64,000 nucleotides of DNA from Halieaceae bacterium UBA4452 (GTDB taxonomy: Bacteria; Pseudomonadota; Gammaproteobacteria; Pseudomonadales; Halieaceae), in assembly GCA_002389505.1 (NCBI GenBank), contig DGPA01000021.1, forward strand, positions 166,696-230,695. The letters are read 5' to 3'. Positions 8,669 to 17,082 of this stretch are shown here, piece by piece (within the stretch, counting starts at the first letter, position 1; every line of letters starts with the position of its first letter). The notes under the pieces were generated by a model. That model saw only the letters and a program-made list of their open reading frames with translations. It ran no database searches and was not told the DNA's origin. The position numbers and the translations under genes were made by a program.

Positions 8669-9502
8669 GTGGCCAGTGAAGAACAACCAAAGAAAATCGC
8701 TTTTGTCGGTGCGGGCAATATGGCAAGCGCCATCATCAGAGGTTTACTAGACACAGGGTTTGCACCGGAGTCTATCGCCGCTGCGGATCCTTCGGCTGCA
8801 GCAAGGACTGCCTTGCAATCGCTCAATATGACTGCGCTCTACGAGCAACCCCAAGACGCCGTCGCTAACGCTGACCTGGTGATACTCGCGGTAAAACCCC
8901 AAATTATGAGCGCAGTGGTCAATGGCTTGCGTGACGCACTCTCGCCAGGGACGACGGTGATGTCGATTGCCGCTGGCATTCCCCTCGCGACGCTCACTCA
9001 CTGGATTAATACCCCGGGTATTCATGTGGTGCGGTGCATGCCCAACACACCCTCGCTAATCCGCTGCGGGGCTTCAGCACTGTATGCCGATAGCAGTGTT
9101 GGCCGCCGAGAGCGACACTTCGCCGAGACAACCATGGCCGCAGTGGGTACCACACTGTGGGTCGACGAAGAGGCAAAAATGGACGCAGTCACCGCCGTAT
9201 CCGGCAGTGGTCCCGCTTACTTTTTCGCGTTTATGGAGTCAATGATCGAAAACGGAGAGCGTTTGGGTCTCAGCTATGAACAGGCGGTGACATTAACCTT
9301 GCAAACAGCCCTTGGGGCGGCGAGGCTGGCATCAGAGCAAGCTATCCCCATTGATGTCTTGCGCCGTAACGTCACCAGCCCAGGTGGCACAACAGAGCGA
9401 GCTCTACTGTCTTTTCAAACTGAGGGGTTGAGTGGTGTCGTGGGCAGCGCTATGGATGCCTGTTATCGAAGAGCCCAAGACATGGCTAAGGAGTTCAACT
9501 AA
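8669..9502 (+). CDS. proC: Pyrroline-5-carboxylate reductase
   Basis: NAD(P)H-dependent enzyme that reduces pyrroline-5-carboxylate to L-proline. The 277-residue protein opens with the dinucleotide-binding glycine loop IAFVGAGNMASAIIRGL, has the family motifs VRCMPNTPSLI and AVSGSGPAYFFAFMESM, and ends in the dimerisation region SPGGTTERALLSF. The start is GTG 8669, preceded by GCGGAG. Its stop lies 2 bp from the yggT start, so the two are cotranscribed. Confidence 0.97.
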   Translation: MASEEQPKKIAFVGAGNMASAIIRGLLDTGFAPESIAAADPSAAARTALQSLNMTALYEQPQDAVANADLVILAVKPQIMSAVVNGLRDALSPGTTVMSIAAGIPLATLTHWINTPGIHVVRCMPNTPSLIRCGASALYADSSVGRRERHFAETTMAAVGTTLWVDEEAKMDAVTAVSGSGPAYFFAFMESMIENGERLGLSYEQAVTLTLQTALGAARLASEQAIPIDVLRRNVTSPGGTTERALLSFQTEGLSGVVGSAMDACYRRAQDMAKEFN

Positions 9503-9504
9503 TT

Positions 9505-10092
9505 ATGGCTGCATTTGCTGAAATAGGGCGCTACCTCGTTGATACAGGGGCGTCGCTTTATCTTATCGTCGTAGTACTGCGCGGCATATTACAGGGGTCT
9601 GCTGCGGATTCACGCAATCCCATTGCACAGTTTATCGCTCGTGCAACTAACCCACCTCTGGCATTATTGCGGCGGCTAATCCCGGCCGGAAGGCGCTTTG
9701 ATTTATCGGTGATAGCGCTCGCTATCATCGTTCAGGGCGTGGGGTTATCCGCGGTCATCATGTTGTCAGGCTTTATGCCACCAAATCCTCTTATGATTTT
9801 AGTCTGGTCGTTGCTGGGTGTTGGTAGCCTCGTCGTCAATACCTATTTAGTCGCGTTAATCGCCATGATTGTTGTCAGCTGGGTAGCGCCCGGTAGCCGA
9901 CACCCCGCCATCTTTTTGTTACATCAAGTGACCGGACCTGTAATGACGCCTTTTCGGTCGCTGTTGCCGAATATGGGTGGACTCGACTTTTCCCCCATCT
10001 TGCTGTTTATCGTGATCAACGTTCTGCAGATTGCGCTTGGGCATTTAGCCGCAGCCTCGGGCTTACCCACCAGCTTGGTCATTGGTCTCTAA
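9505..10092 (+). CDS. yggT: YggT family integral membrane protein
   Basis: A 195-residue protein with two copies of the YggT repeat. Each has a hydrophobic pair and a loop ending in the pattern seen at ARATNPPLALLRRLIP and HQVTGPVMTPFRSLLPNMGGLDFSP. At least four membrane helices are evident (about residues 11-29, 66-90, 98-133, 155-180). The family is linked loosely to osmotic stress and potassium uptake; its activity is not established. It starts 2 bp after proC and ends 2 bp before metX. Confidence 0.88.
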   Translation: MAAFAEIGRYLVDTGASLYLIVVVLRGILQGSAADSRNPIAQFIARATNPPLALLRRLIPAGRRFDLSVIALAIIVQGVGLSAVIMLSGFMPPNPLMILVWSLLGVGSLVVNTYLVALIAMIVVSWVAPGSRHPAIFLLHQVTGPVMTPFRSLLPNMGGLDFSPILLFIVINVLQIALGHLAAASGLPTSLVIGL

Positions 10093-10094
10093 TC

Positions 10095-11228
10095 ATGATG
10101 GAAGCCAGTAGCGTCGGCATCGTTAGGCCGTTTACCGAAGTCTTCGATGAACCCCTATCATTGGCCTGCGGACACGTGCTCGACCATTACGAACTGGCCG
10201 TGGAAACTTACGGCGAACTCAACACTAATAAGCACAACGCGGTATTAATTTGCCACGCTCTAAGTGGTAATCATCATGCGGCCGGGCGCTATGAGGCGAC
10301 CGATAAAAACCCCGGTTGGTGGGATCTGCTTATTGGACCCGGAAAGCCTATCGATACGCGGCGCTTTTTTGTGGTGGCTGTGAACAATCTCGGCGGCTGC
10401 CATGGCAGTACTGGGCCGCTGTCAGTCAACCCTGACACCGGCCGACTCTGGGGTCCGGATTTCCCTCCCGTACAAGTCACAGACTGGGTTGAAGCTCAGC
10501 GTCGGCTTGGCGAGCGTCTAGGGATTGAGCAATGGGCCGCGGTCATAGGCGGCAGTTTAGGCGGCATGCAGGCACTGCAGTGGGCGGTCGAATACCCCAG
10601 CAACCTCCGTCACTGTGTGGCTCTCGCTGCGGCACCCAAGCTTACCGCGCAGAATATTGCTTTCAATGAAATTGCTCGACAGGCCATTCTCACCGACCCA
10701 GAGTGGCATGAAGGTCATTATACAACCCAGCAAGCGATTCCCAGCAGAGGTCTAGCCCTCGCGCGCATGGTAGGGCACCTGACCTATATGTCCGCGGACG
10801 GTATGAGCGACAAATTCGGTCGGGAGTTGCGCGAGGGCAGCTTTCAGACAGACGCCGAGCAGGAGGTAGTGTTTCAAGTCGAGAGTTATCTGCGCTATCA
10901 AGGCGGCCAGTTTTCCACACGATTCGACGCCAATACCTATGTGCTGATGACACGTGCCTTAGATTACTTTGACATGGCATCGGCTTTTAGGGGTGATCTC
11001 ACTGCTGCAGTGGGCGCGATTGAGGCGCGTTGTTTGCTAATCGCTTTTTCTAGTGACTGGCGGTTTTCACCCACTCGATCTAGAGAGATTGTTGACGCAT
11101 TATTGTGCGCGGGTAAATGCCCTACCTATGCAGAAATCGAGACTGATGGTGGTCACGATGCGTTTTTGCTCGATGATACCTACTACATCGAATTATTTGC
11201 CGCTTGGATGCGGCAGGTGGATGTATAA
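10095..11228 (+). CDS. metX: Homoserine O-acyltransferase MetX
   Basis: Alpha/beta-hydrolase-fold enzyme that acylates homoserine in methionine synthesis. Of the 377 residues, HALSGNHHAAG marks the oxyanion region, GGSLGGMQALQWA carries the nucleophilic serine (about residue 153), and DGGHDAFLLD supplies the catalytic histidine near the C-terminus. Whether it uses acetyl- or succinyl-CoA cannot be decided by eye; metW-linked proteobacterial MetX enzymes are often succinyltransferases. Its TAA overlaps the metW ATG by one base, indicating translational coupling. Confidence 0.94.
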   Translation: MMEASSVGIVRPFTEVFDEPLSLACGHVLDHYELAVETYGELNTNKHNAVLICHALSGNHHAAGRYEATDKNPGWWDLLIGPGKPIDTRRFFVVAVNNLGGCHGSTGPLSVNPDTGRLWGPDFPPVQVTDWVEAQRRLGERLGIEQWAAVIGGSLGGMQALQWAVEYPSNLRHCVALAAAPKLTAQNIAFNEIARQAILTDPEWHEGHYTTQQAIPSRGLALARMVGHLTYMSADGMSDKFGRELREGSFQTDAEQEVVFQVESYLRYQGGQFSTRFDANTYVLMTRALDYFDMASAFRGDLTAAVGAIEARCLLIAFSSDWRFSPTRSREIVDALLCAGKCPTYAEIETDGGHDAFLLDDTYYIELFAAWMRQVDV

Positions 11229-11824
11229 TGCGTTACGACCTGACTCACATTATGCCTTGGGTGGCTGAACGCAGTCGTGTCCTCGATTTAGGCTGCGGTG
11301 ATGGCGTGTTTTTACGCGCGCTAGAAACGCAAAGGGGTGTTAATGGCTTAGGCATTGAACTCGATCCAGAGAATCTCATCGCGGCCGCGAAACAGGGTAT
11401 TAACGTGATCCAACAGGATATGGATCGAGGTCTTGATAATTTGCCAAGCCAGAGTTTCGATACCGTCGTTATGGCGCATGCGCTGCAAGTTCTCCACCAT
11501 CCCCATCGCGTGCTCAAAGATATGGTCCGCATTGGCCGGGAAGCGATAGTCACTTTCCCTAACTTTGGGCACTGGCGATGCCGACTTTATTTAGGCTTTA
11601 AAGGGCGGATGCCAGTTTCGCGCGTTTTGCCTTACCATTGGTACGACACCCCCAATATTCATTTTTGTACCTTAAAGGACTTTGAAGCACTGTGCGCCGA
11701 ACTCAACATAGAAATCATCGCTCGCGACTTCACTGCGGCCGACAATCGAGGCTATTTGACTCGCTGGCTGCCCAATTTATTCGGGGTTACTGCGGTTTAT
11801 CGCATACGACATCGCACTGGCTAG
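11228..11824 (+). CDS. metW: Methionine biosynthesis protein MetW
   Basis: A 198-residue class-I methyltransferase-fold protein required with MetX for homoserine acylation in several Proteobacteria. It has the SAM-type motif VLDLGCGDGVFLRAL (about residues 18-32), GLGIELDPEN, and the conserved NFGHWRCRLYLGFKGRMPVS segment followed by YHWYDTPNIHFCT. I chose ATG 11228 because it overlaps the metX stop; the frame is open a little further upstream. The pair is a standard metXW operon. Confidence 0.95.
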   Translation: MRYDLTHIMPWVAERSRVLDLGCGDGVFLRALETQRGVNGLGIELDPENLIAAAKQGINVIQQDMDRGLDNLPSQSFDTVVMAHALQVLHHPHRVLKDMVRIGREAIVTFPNFGHWRCRLYLGFKGRMPVSRVLPYHWYDTPNIHFCTLKDFEALCAELNIEIIARDFTAADNRGYLTRWLPNLFGVTAVYRIRHRTG

Positions 11825-12246
11825 TGGCTGCATCCCTTGCCCTGTTGCTAGCCGGCACCGCAAGCGCACAACAGTCCCAGCGCTTTGATCAATTTGAGCT
11901 GCATAGAAGCGTGGTCTACACCACGTTTTTGTCCGCGGAAGTAGCCGCGCAATATGGGATTACTCGAGGCAAGGACAAAGCCATCCTAACGCTGTCAGTC
12001 CGAGATGCCGAGGCGGGAGACACCGCGGGCAGGCCCATGGAGATCACGGGGCGAACTTGGGATTTCATCCATGCAGGTGAGCTGTCTTTTAAGGAAATTA
12101 GAGAGGGGCGGGCTACCTACTACATCGCCGACTTTGAGTTTCTGGATCGGGAATGGCGATTTTTTGAATTCCGTTTCACGCCTGAGGGCAGTACTAAAAC
12201 CTACGCCTATGACTTCAAAACTCAACTGTGGAACCAAGGCCGCTAG
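11824..12246 (+). CDS. DUF4426 domain-containing exported protein
   Basis: About 140 residues from the GTG that overlaps the metW stop. A hydrophobic leader (AASLALLLAGTASA, then QQ) looks like a signal peptide with cleavage after ASA. The mature part (HRSVVYTTFLSAEVAAQYGITRGKD through FEFRFTPEGSTKTYAYDFKTQLW) matches DUF4426. The function of the family is unknown; it sits between metW and rdgB in Pseudomonas too. The predicted leader lacks the usual N-terminal positive charge and no Shine-Dalgarno precedes the GTG. The true start may be a rare codon inside metW. Confidence 0.8.
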   Translation: MAASLALLLAGTASAQQSQRFDQFELHRSVVYTTFLSAEVAAQYGITRGKDKAILTLSVRDAEAGDTAGRPMEITGRTWDFIHAGELSFKEIREGRATYYIADFEFLDREWRFFEFRFTPEGSTKTYAYDFKTQLWNQGR

Positions 12247-12268
12247 CGGCATGGGCTAGGTCACCATA

Positions 12269-12862
12269 ATGACAAATCGAGTCGTGTTAGCGAGTAGTAA
12301 TCACGGTAAGTTGCGTGAGCTTCAAGAGGCCCTGTCAGGGACCCGCTGGCGACTCACACCCCAGGCAGCAATGGGTGTCACAGACGCCATTGAGGATAAA
12401 TTGACCTTCGTAGAAAATGCTCTGACGAAGGCACGCCATGCGACGGCCATCACCGGCCTTCCCGCGATTGCTGATGATTCAGGTCTGGTGGTGCCAGCCC
12501 TAGACGGAGCGCCAGGTATTTTTTCTGCACGCTTTTCGGGCCAGGGCGATGCGGGCAACAATACGAAATTACTGGACGCCATGTCGACACTCACCGACAG
12601 TGATCGAGATGCTCATTATTTCTGCGCTCTCGTCTTCCTGCTGAGCAGTGACGACCCCACACCCATTATCGCCGAGGGACGATGGCAGGGGCGGATTGGC
12701 TTGGCTGCGGCGGGTGACGGTGGTTTTGGTTATGACCCCATCTTCGAGGTGGCAGGTCTAGGCTGTACTGCAGCGCAACTCAGCCCAGAAGCAAAACGTG
12801 AGCTGTCCCATCGCGGGCAAGCCGTGACTCAATTATGTGAAGCCCTTGGCCGTTCACGCTAA
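12269..12862 (+). CDS. rdgB: XTP/dITP diphosphatase (RdgB/HAM1)
   Basis: Cytosolic pyrophosphatase that hydrolyses deaminated purine triphosphates (XTP, dITP, ITP) to keep them out of nucleic acids. The 197 residues include the family start LASSNHGKLRELQEAL, the catalytic ADDSGLVVPALDGAPGIFSARFSG block, GFGYDPIFE, and the substrate motif KRELSHRGQA. The gene overlaps the hemW start by 26 bp, so the two are coupled. Confidence 0.96.
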   Translation: MTNRVVLASSNHGKLRELQEALSGTRWRLTPQAAMGVTDAIEDKLTFVENALTKARHATAITGLPAIADDSGLVVPALDGAPGIFSARFSGQGDAGNNTKLLDAMSTLTDSDRDAHYFCALVFLLSSDDPTPIIAEGRWQGRIGLAAAGDGGFGYDPIFEVAGLGCTAAQLSPEAKRELSHRGQAVTQLCEALGRSR

Positions 12863-14006
12863 GCAACTGCCCTTGGCGCTGTATGTGCATATTCCTTGGT
12901 GTGAGCGGAAGTGCCCCTATTGCGACTTTAACTCCCATGAAAATTTCGACGCATCACTGGAGGCGCCCTACATTGCCGCATTGCTTGAGGATCTCGCCTT
13001 GCAGTGCCATTGGTCCAGTGGTCGACAACTATGCTCCATTTTCATAGGCGGCGGCACACCCAGTCTATTTAGCCCTCGAAGTATCGCCACCTTGCTCGAC
13101 GGTATTGATGCGCAGTTTGGTCTCACTGACGACATAGAAATCACCTTGGAGAGCAATCCCAGTAGTGCTGAGGCAAAGCACTACCGAGGCTACCGTGGTG
13201 CAGGTGTCAACCGACTGAGTATTGGTGTGCAAAGTTTCAACGACCACCAGCTATCGACTCTCGGCCGCGTGCATAACGCAGCGCAGGCGCGAGCAGCTTG
13301 CACGATGGCGGCGAGTCAGTTTGAACGGTTTAATATCGACTTAATGCACGGCTTGCCTGAGCAAACAACCCAAGCTGCATTGGCCGATATTACTGAGGGT
13401 ATCGATCGCTGCGGCGATCATCTTTCTTGGTACCAGTTGACCATAGAGCCCAATACCCTTTTTTGGTCTCGACCACCCATCATTCCCGTCGATGACACCT
13501 TGGCCGATATTCAAGACGCAGGCGAACAAGCATTAATAGGTGCAGGTTTTGAACAGTATGAGGTCTCAGCCTGGAGTCGTCCCCAGCAGGCGAGCCAACA
13601 CAATCTTAATTACTGGCAATTCGGTGATTACTTGGGCATTGGTGCCGGTGCGCACGGGAAAATCACAACATCCGCAGGGTCAATCATCCGCACCCAGCGA
13701 ACGCGGCAGCCCAGTGATTATCTATCTGCGATTCGTCGCAAGAGCCAACCATCGACCAACGATATCAAACCCGAGCACCTTTCCGGTGAGTTCATGCTCA
13801 ATGCATTGCGTCTAAAGGCTGGCATAGATACCCAATTAATGGCGGCGCGCACCGGTCTCACCAGCGCTCAGCTGGCGCCGGCTCTCGAACAGCTGATCAC
13901 TAAGGGATTAATCATGCCCAACCCAGAGCAGCACCTGAGAACAACGACCCAGGGTTTTCGCTTTCTCAATGATGTGCTGGGCGTATTCTTAGCCGATGAG
14001 GATTAA
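12837..14006 (+). CDS. hemW: Heme chaperone HemW (radical SAM, CPO-like)
   Basis: A 389-residue radical-SAM protein of the HemN superfamily. Members in this position (next to rdgB) are HemW heme chaperones rather than true coproporphyrinogen oxidases. The Fe-S/SAM motif CERKCPYC is at about residues 22-29, followed by FIGGGTPSLF, GVNRLSIGVQSFND and the C-terminal HemN domain (SGEFMLNALRLKAG). Heme-chaperone HemW has only the CX3CX2C cysteines, as seen here. ATG 12837 lies inside rdgB. Confidence 0.93.
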   Translation: MKPLAVHAKQLPLALYVHIPWCERKCPYCDFNSHENFDASLEAPYIAALLEDLALQCHWSSGRQLCSIFIGGGTPSLFSPRSIATLLDGIDAQFGLTDDIEITLESNPSSAEAKHYRGYRGAGVNRLSIGVQSFNDHQLSTLGRVHNAAQARAACTMAASQFERFNIDLMHGLPEQTTQAALADITEGIDRCGDHLSWYQLTIEPNTLFWSRPPIIPVDDTLADIQDAGEQALIGAGFEQYEVSAWSRPQQASQHNLNYWQFGDYLGIGAGAHGKITTSAGSIIRTQRTRQPSDYLSAIRRKSQPSTNDIKPEHLSGEFMLNALRLKAGIDTQLMAARTGLTSAQLAPALEQLITKGLIMPNPEQHLRTTTQGFRFLNDVLGVFLADED

Positions 14007-14009
14007 TTA

Positions 14010-14690
14010 TCAGTTAGATCGCCGGTAAAGCAAGTCCCACACACCGTGACCGCGTTTTGCTCCCCGACGTTCAAATTTGGTCTCAGGTCGCCAACTGGGT
14101 CGATCGGCAAAGGCACCCGATCCGGCGGTATTCATAACGCCGGTCGCCGCCTCCATAACGTCCAGCATGTGGTCGGCGTAGGGCTGCCAATCAGTGGCCA
14201 GATGGATAGTTCCACCTGGCCGTAGTTTGGCTATGGCCATGGCAATGAAATCGGGCTGGATAAGACGGCGCTTATGGTGACGCTTCTTATGCCATGGGTC
14301 CGGGAAAAAGACCTGCAACGTATCAAGGCTGTCATCGGCAACGCAGTCGCGCAGCACGACCACCGCATCGTCGGCATACACCCTTATATTGTCCAAGCTC
14401 AGGGCTTCCATCTGGGCAAATAAACGACCAACGCCGGGTTTATGCACTTCAATACCTATAAACTGCGTCTCTGGAGCAGCTTGAGCCATGGCTATCAGCG
14501 AGTCGCCCATACCAAAACCAATCTCCACCACACGCTTTCCCTGGCCGCCAAAGGTGGCATCCCAGTCCAGCGGTCCTGTAGTCATCTGTAAACCAAATCG
14601 ACACCAGCCCGCATCCCAACCCCGCTGCTGACCGTCAGTCATCCGGCCGGCGCGCATAACAAAGCTGCGTATGCGACCAGGCTCTTTCAT
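14010..14690 (-). CDS. trmB: tRNA (guanine-N7-)-methyltransferase TrmB
   Basis: SAM-dependent enzyme that forms m7G46 in tRNA. From ATG 14690 the protein has 226 residues, starting MKEPGRIRSFVMRAGRMT, which matches known TrmB N-termini. A longer frame reaching 14783 would overlap the upstream DUF423 gene and is rejected. Motifs are VVEIGFGMGDSLIAMA (SAM site), FIGIEVHKPGVG, QVFFPDPWHKKRHHKRRL, and the C-terminal TKFERRGAKRGHGVWDL. It converges on hemW with a 3-bp gap. Confidence 0.95.
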   Translation of the reverse strand: MKEPGRIRSFVMRAGRMTDGQQRGWDAGWCRFGLQMTTGPLDWDATFGGQGKRVVEIGFGMGDSLIAMAQAAPETQFIGIEVHKPGVGRLFAQMEALSLDNIRVYADDAVVVLRDCVADDSLDTLQVFFPDPWHKKRHHKRRLIQPDFIAMAIAKLRPGGTIHLATDWQPYADHMLDVMEAATGVMNTAGSGAFADRPSWRPETKFERRGAKRGHGVWDLLYRRSN

Positions 14691-14712
14691 AAGCGTATTC
14701 CGATCAGCAATG

Positions 14713-15120
14713 TTATGAAGGGCGTGGAAAAGTAAGCCCAGCAAGCGTGAGTAAAAGCCAGCCAAAAATGAGCAGCACTCCACCGATCGGCGTCACTGCG
14801 CCAAGCTGTGGGGTTGCGGTCAACACCAATGCATACAAGGAGCCCGAGAATATGACCGTGCCAGCCAACCAGCAGCCTGCTACCCACTTTAACCATTGAG
14901 ACCGCTGGGTAAGGTAGGGGTTATTGAGCATAAAGAGAGACAGCGCCAGCAGGGCTAGGGCGTGGATCAGTTGGTAGGTCGCCCCTGTCTGCCAGATACT
15001 GAGCATAGGTGGGCTGACTATCGCTTTTAACCCGTGCGCTCCAAAGGCCCCAGCGGCAACGCCGCTAGCACCCAAAATCCCTGCAGCGGCGAGGGACCAG
15101 CGACCCACTTCAAGCGTCAT
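14713..15120 (-). CDS. DUF423 family membrane protein (YgdD-like)
   Basis: A 135-residue protein with four hydrophobic helices (about residues 9-30, 43-65, 75-95, 100-125) and the DUF423 hallmark GASGVAAGAFGAHGLK near the N-terminus. The family is a small inner-membrane protein of unknown role, often annotated YgdD. It lies between rpoH and trmB on the same strand, 5 bp after the rpoH stop, and may be read from the rpoH promoter. Confidence 0.9.
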   Translation of the reverse strand: MTLEVGRWSLAAAGILGASGVAAGAFGAHGLKAIVSPPMLSIWQTGATYQLIHALALLALSLFMLNNPYLTQRSQWLKWVAGCWLAGTVIFSGSLYALVLTATPQLGAVTPIGGVLLIFGWLLLTLAGLTFPRPS

Positions 15121-15125
15121 GATTT

Positions 15126-16001
15126 TCAGGTAGCGAGGGCCGTCTTCAACTTCTTCATCGCATTGCCTTCAAGCTGACGAATGCGCTCGGCGGATACGCC
15201 ATGCTCCGCAGCCAACTCGTGAAGCGTTGATTTTTGCTCAGCGAGCCACCGACGAGAGACAATATCGCGGCTTCGCTCATCAAGCGAGGCTAAGGCGTAG
15301 TGTAAGCGGCCCTCGCTGTCCTGGCGAAAATCCTCAGATTCAACGGCCAGGGCGGGATCCGCTGACAAATCCTCCAAATAGTATTGAGGGGCCTGCCAGG
15401 CATCATCATTGTCAGCATCAGCTGGCATATCAAACGCCACGTCACGGCTGGTCAGGCGACCCTCCATGCGCTGCACCTCCACCGCGTCAACCCCCAAGTC
15501 CGCAGCAATGGCGGCGGTTTCATCGGCCGTTAACCAACTTAATGATTTTTTTGCACTGCGCAGGTTAAAAAATAATTTTCGTTGCGCTTTGGTGGTTGCC
15601 ACTTTAACAATCCGCCAGTTGCGCAGAATATACTCGTGCATCTCCGCCTTAATCCAATGCACCGCGAAAGACACCAAGCGCACCCCTTTGTTCGGGTCGA
15701 ACCGCTTGACGGCTTTCATGAGTCCGACATTACCTTCCTGAATAAGGTCCGCTTCAGCCAATCCATATCCTGAGTAGCTGCGGGCAATATGGGCCACAAA
15801 ACGTAAGTGAGCGAGCACTAACTGGCGCGCAGAGTCAACGCAACCCTCATAGTAAAGCTTTTCTGCCAAGGCTTGCTCGCGTTCAGCGGACAGTATAGAA
15901 ATACCACTAACTGCCTGTACATAGGCGGCAAGATTCGCTCCTGGCGTCATATTTAGCGTGGCCACGTTGCCTATGGTGACAGCATTCGTTGACATGGTCA
16001 T
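15126..16001 (-). CDS. rpoH: Heat-shock sigma factor sigma-32
   Basis: Alternative sigma factor that directs RNA polymerase to heat-shock promoters. The 291 residues contain region 2 (AHLRFVAHIARSYSGYGLAEADLIQEGNVGLM, then VRLVSFAVHWIKAEMHEYILRNWR), the RpoH box (QRKLFFNLRSAKK) that separates sigma-32 from other sigma-70 proteins, and region 4 with its helix-turn-helix (LHELAAEHGVSAERIRQLE). The start at 16001 is set by AGGAGGG 7 nt upstream. A perfect CIRCE operator lies 32 bp upstream of the start, implying HrcA control in addition to the usual post-transcriptional regulation. Confidence 0.97.
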   Translation of the reverse strand: MTMSTNAVTIGNVATLNMTPGANLAAYVQAVSGISILSAEREQALAEKLYYEGCVDSARQLVLAHLRFVAHIARSYSGYGLAEADLIQEGNVGLMKAVKRFDPNKGVRLVSFAVHWIKAEMHEYILRNWRIVKVATTKAQRKLFFNLRSAKKSLSWLTADETAAIAADLGVDAVEVQRMEGRLTSRDVAFDMPADADNDDAWQAPQYYLEDLSADPALAVESEDFRQDSEGRLHYALASLDERSRDIVSRRWLAEQKSTLHELAAEHGVSAERIRQLEGNAMKKLKTALAT

Positions 16002-16032
16002 AGTGAAACCCTCCTAACTAATACCCTCTAGT

Positions 16033-16059
16033 TTAGCACTCTAGCGTAGAGAGTGCTAA
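16033..16059 (-). promoter_or_regulatory. CIRCE operator (HrcA binding site) upstream of rpoH
   Basis: Both arms are perfect: TTAGCACTC, 9-bp spacer, GAGTGCTAA, the textbook CIRCE consensus bound by the heat-shock repressor HrcA. It lies 31 bp before the rpoH ATG. On the rpoH strand a possible sigma-70 promoter overlaps it: the -35-like TTAGCA is the left arm itself and TAAACT, 18 bp on, overlaps the right arm. A bound repressor would therefore block initiation. The promoter is inferred; the operator match is direct. No hrcA gene is in the window. Confidence 0.93.
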
Positions 16060-16100
16060 CTACAAACAATCCACCATTAACAGCGCGTTATGGCGACCCG

Positions 16101-17054
16101 CTATTTTGGCTCCACGCGCCGAAGGTGGATGGTCGTGGCTTGCCAGGCACTCAACAAACCTAGGCTACCGCCAACAAGAGCGAGCTGTAATGCCGCAATA
16201 AAGCTCAGTCCTTGGAGCTGCCAGTCACTGTTGTAAAGCGCAAGCAGCGTTGCGGCTGGCGACGCAAGCAGGCTCAAGAAAATGATGACTAAACCAATCG
16301 CCAGCGCACCACCCCCTACCCCACACCACAATCCCATGTATAAGAAAGGGCGTCGGACGAAAGCATCACCACCACCAATGAGCTTGATCACAACAATTTC
16401 GGCGCGCCGCGCCTCAATAGCCAAGCGCAGCGTATTGCCCAAAATCAAGATCGCGCCAATGACCATCATCAACCCCAAGCCGATCACCAGGCGCTGCAAT
16501 AAAAGTAAACTGGTTTCAAACCGCGCAAGCCACTGAGTATCAAAAATCACGTTGGCAACGCCCGGTGTATTCGTGAGAGCGTCGGCGAGCTCATCCATTC
16601 GACTTGCATTTATATGGGCCGCAGGCTCGACTAAGAGGGTATGGGGTAACGGATTAGCGTCGAGCGATTCAATCAGCGATTCTAGGCCTGTTTGTACGCC
16701 GAAATCTGCCAAGGCAGTGACCCGATCCAGGACAGACACTTGCGCAATATCGACCCGCTGTTCCATTCGCCGAGCAATGTCACTTGCCTGCTCTAGCGTT
16801 GTCAGTTCATTGAGAAAAAGCGAGAAACGTGCCGGCACGTCAATAGTATCAGCCAGTGCCAGCACGTTGCTCAAGAGCACCAGCAGCGTTGCAGGCAAAG
16901 CCAAAGCGATACCTAGCACCATCCACGTGAGCAGTGTAGAAATGGGCTCAAACACTAATTTATGCAGACTATCGGCAGCCGCTTGACGGTGGTGATAAAC
17001 CCACCGCACTATGGGGTGTCTGGGACCCACGCCCACGCGTCGTGCGTTGTTCAT
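16101..17054 (-). CDS. ftsX: Cell division protein FtsX (ABC transporter permease-like)
   Basis: Integral membrane partner of FtsE; the complex controls peptidoglycan hydrolases at the septum. From ATG 17054 the protein has 317 residues: a basic cytoplasmic N-terminus, a membrane helix at about 47-70, a periplasmic domain of about 120 residues, then three more helices in the C-terminal FtsX domain (from LLLLQRLVIGLGLMMVIGAILIL onward). The frame is open back to 17177 inside ftsE, so an overlapping start at 17117 is an alternative. The gene ends the ftsY-ftsE-ftsX operon. Confidence 0.92.
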   Translation of the reverse strand: MNNARRVGVGPRHPIVRWVYHHRQAAADSLHKLVFEPISTLLTWMVLGIALALPATLLVLLSNVLALADTIDVPARFSLFLNELTTLEQASDIARRMEQRVDIAQVSVLDRVTALADFGVQTGLESLIESLDANPLPHTLLVEPAAHINASRMDELADALTNTPGVANVIFDTQWLARFETSLLLLQRLVIGLGLMMVIGAILILGNTLRLAIEARRAEIVVIKLIGGGDAFVRRPFLYMGLWCGVGGGALAIGLVIIFLSLLASPAATLLALYNSDWQLQGLSFIAALQLALVGGSLGLLSAWQATTIHLRRVEPK

Positions 17055-17082
17055 GCCCGGCCCTGCCGGTACATTACGTCCC

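Noticed and set aside
14691..14783. Extended N-terminus of trmB
   Set aside because: It overlaps DUF423, and the family start is the MKEPGR methionine at 14690.
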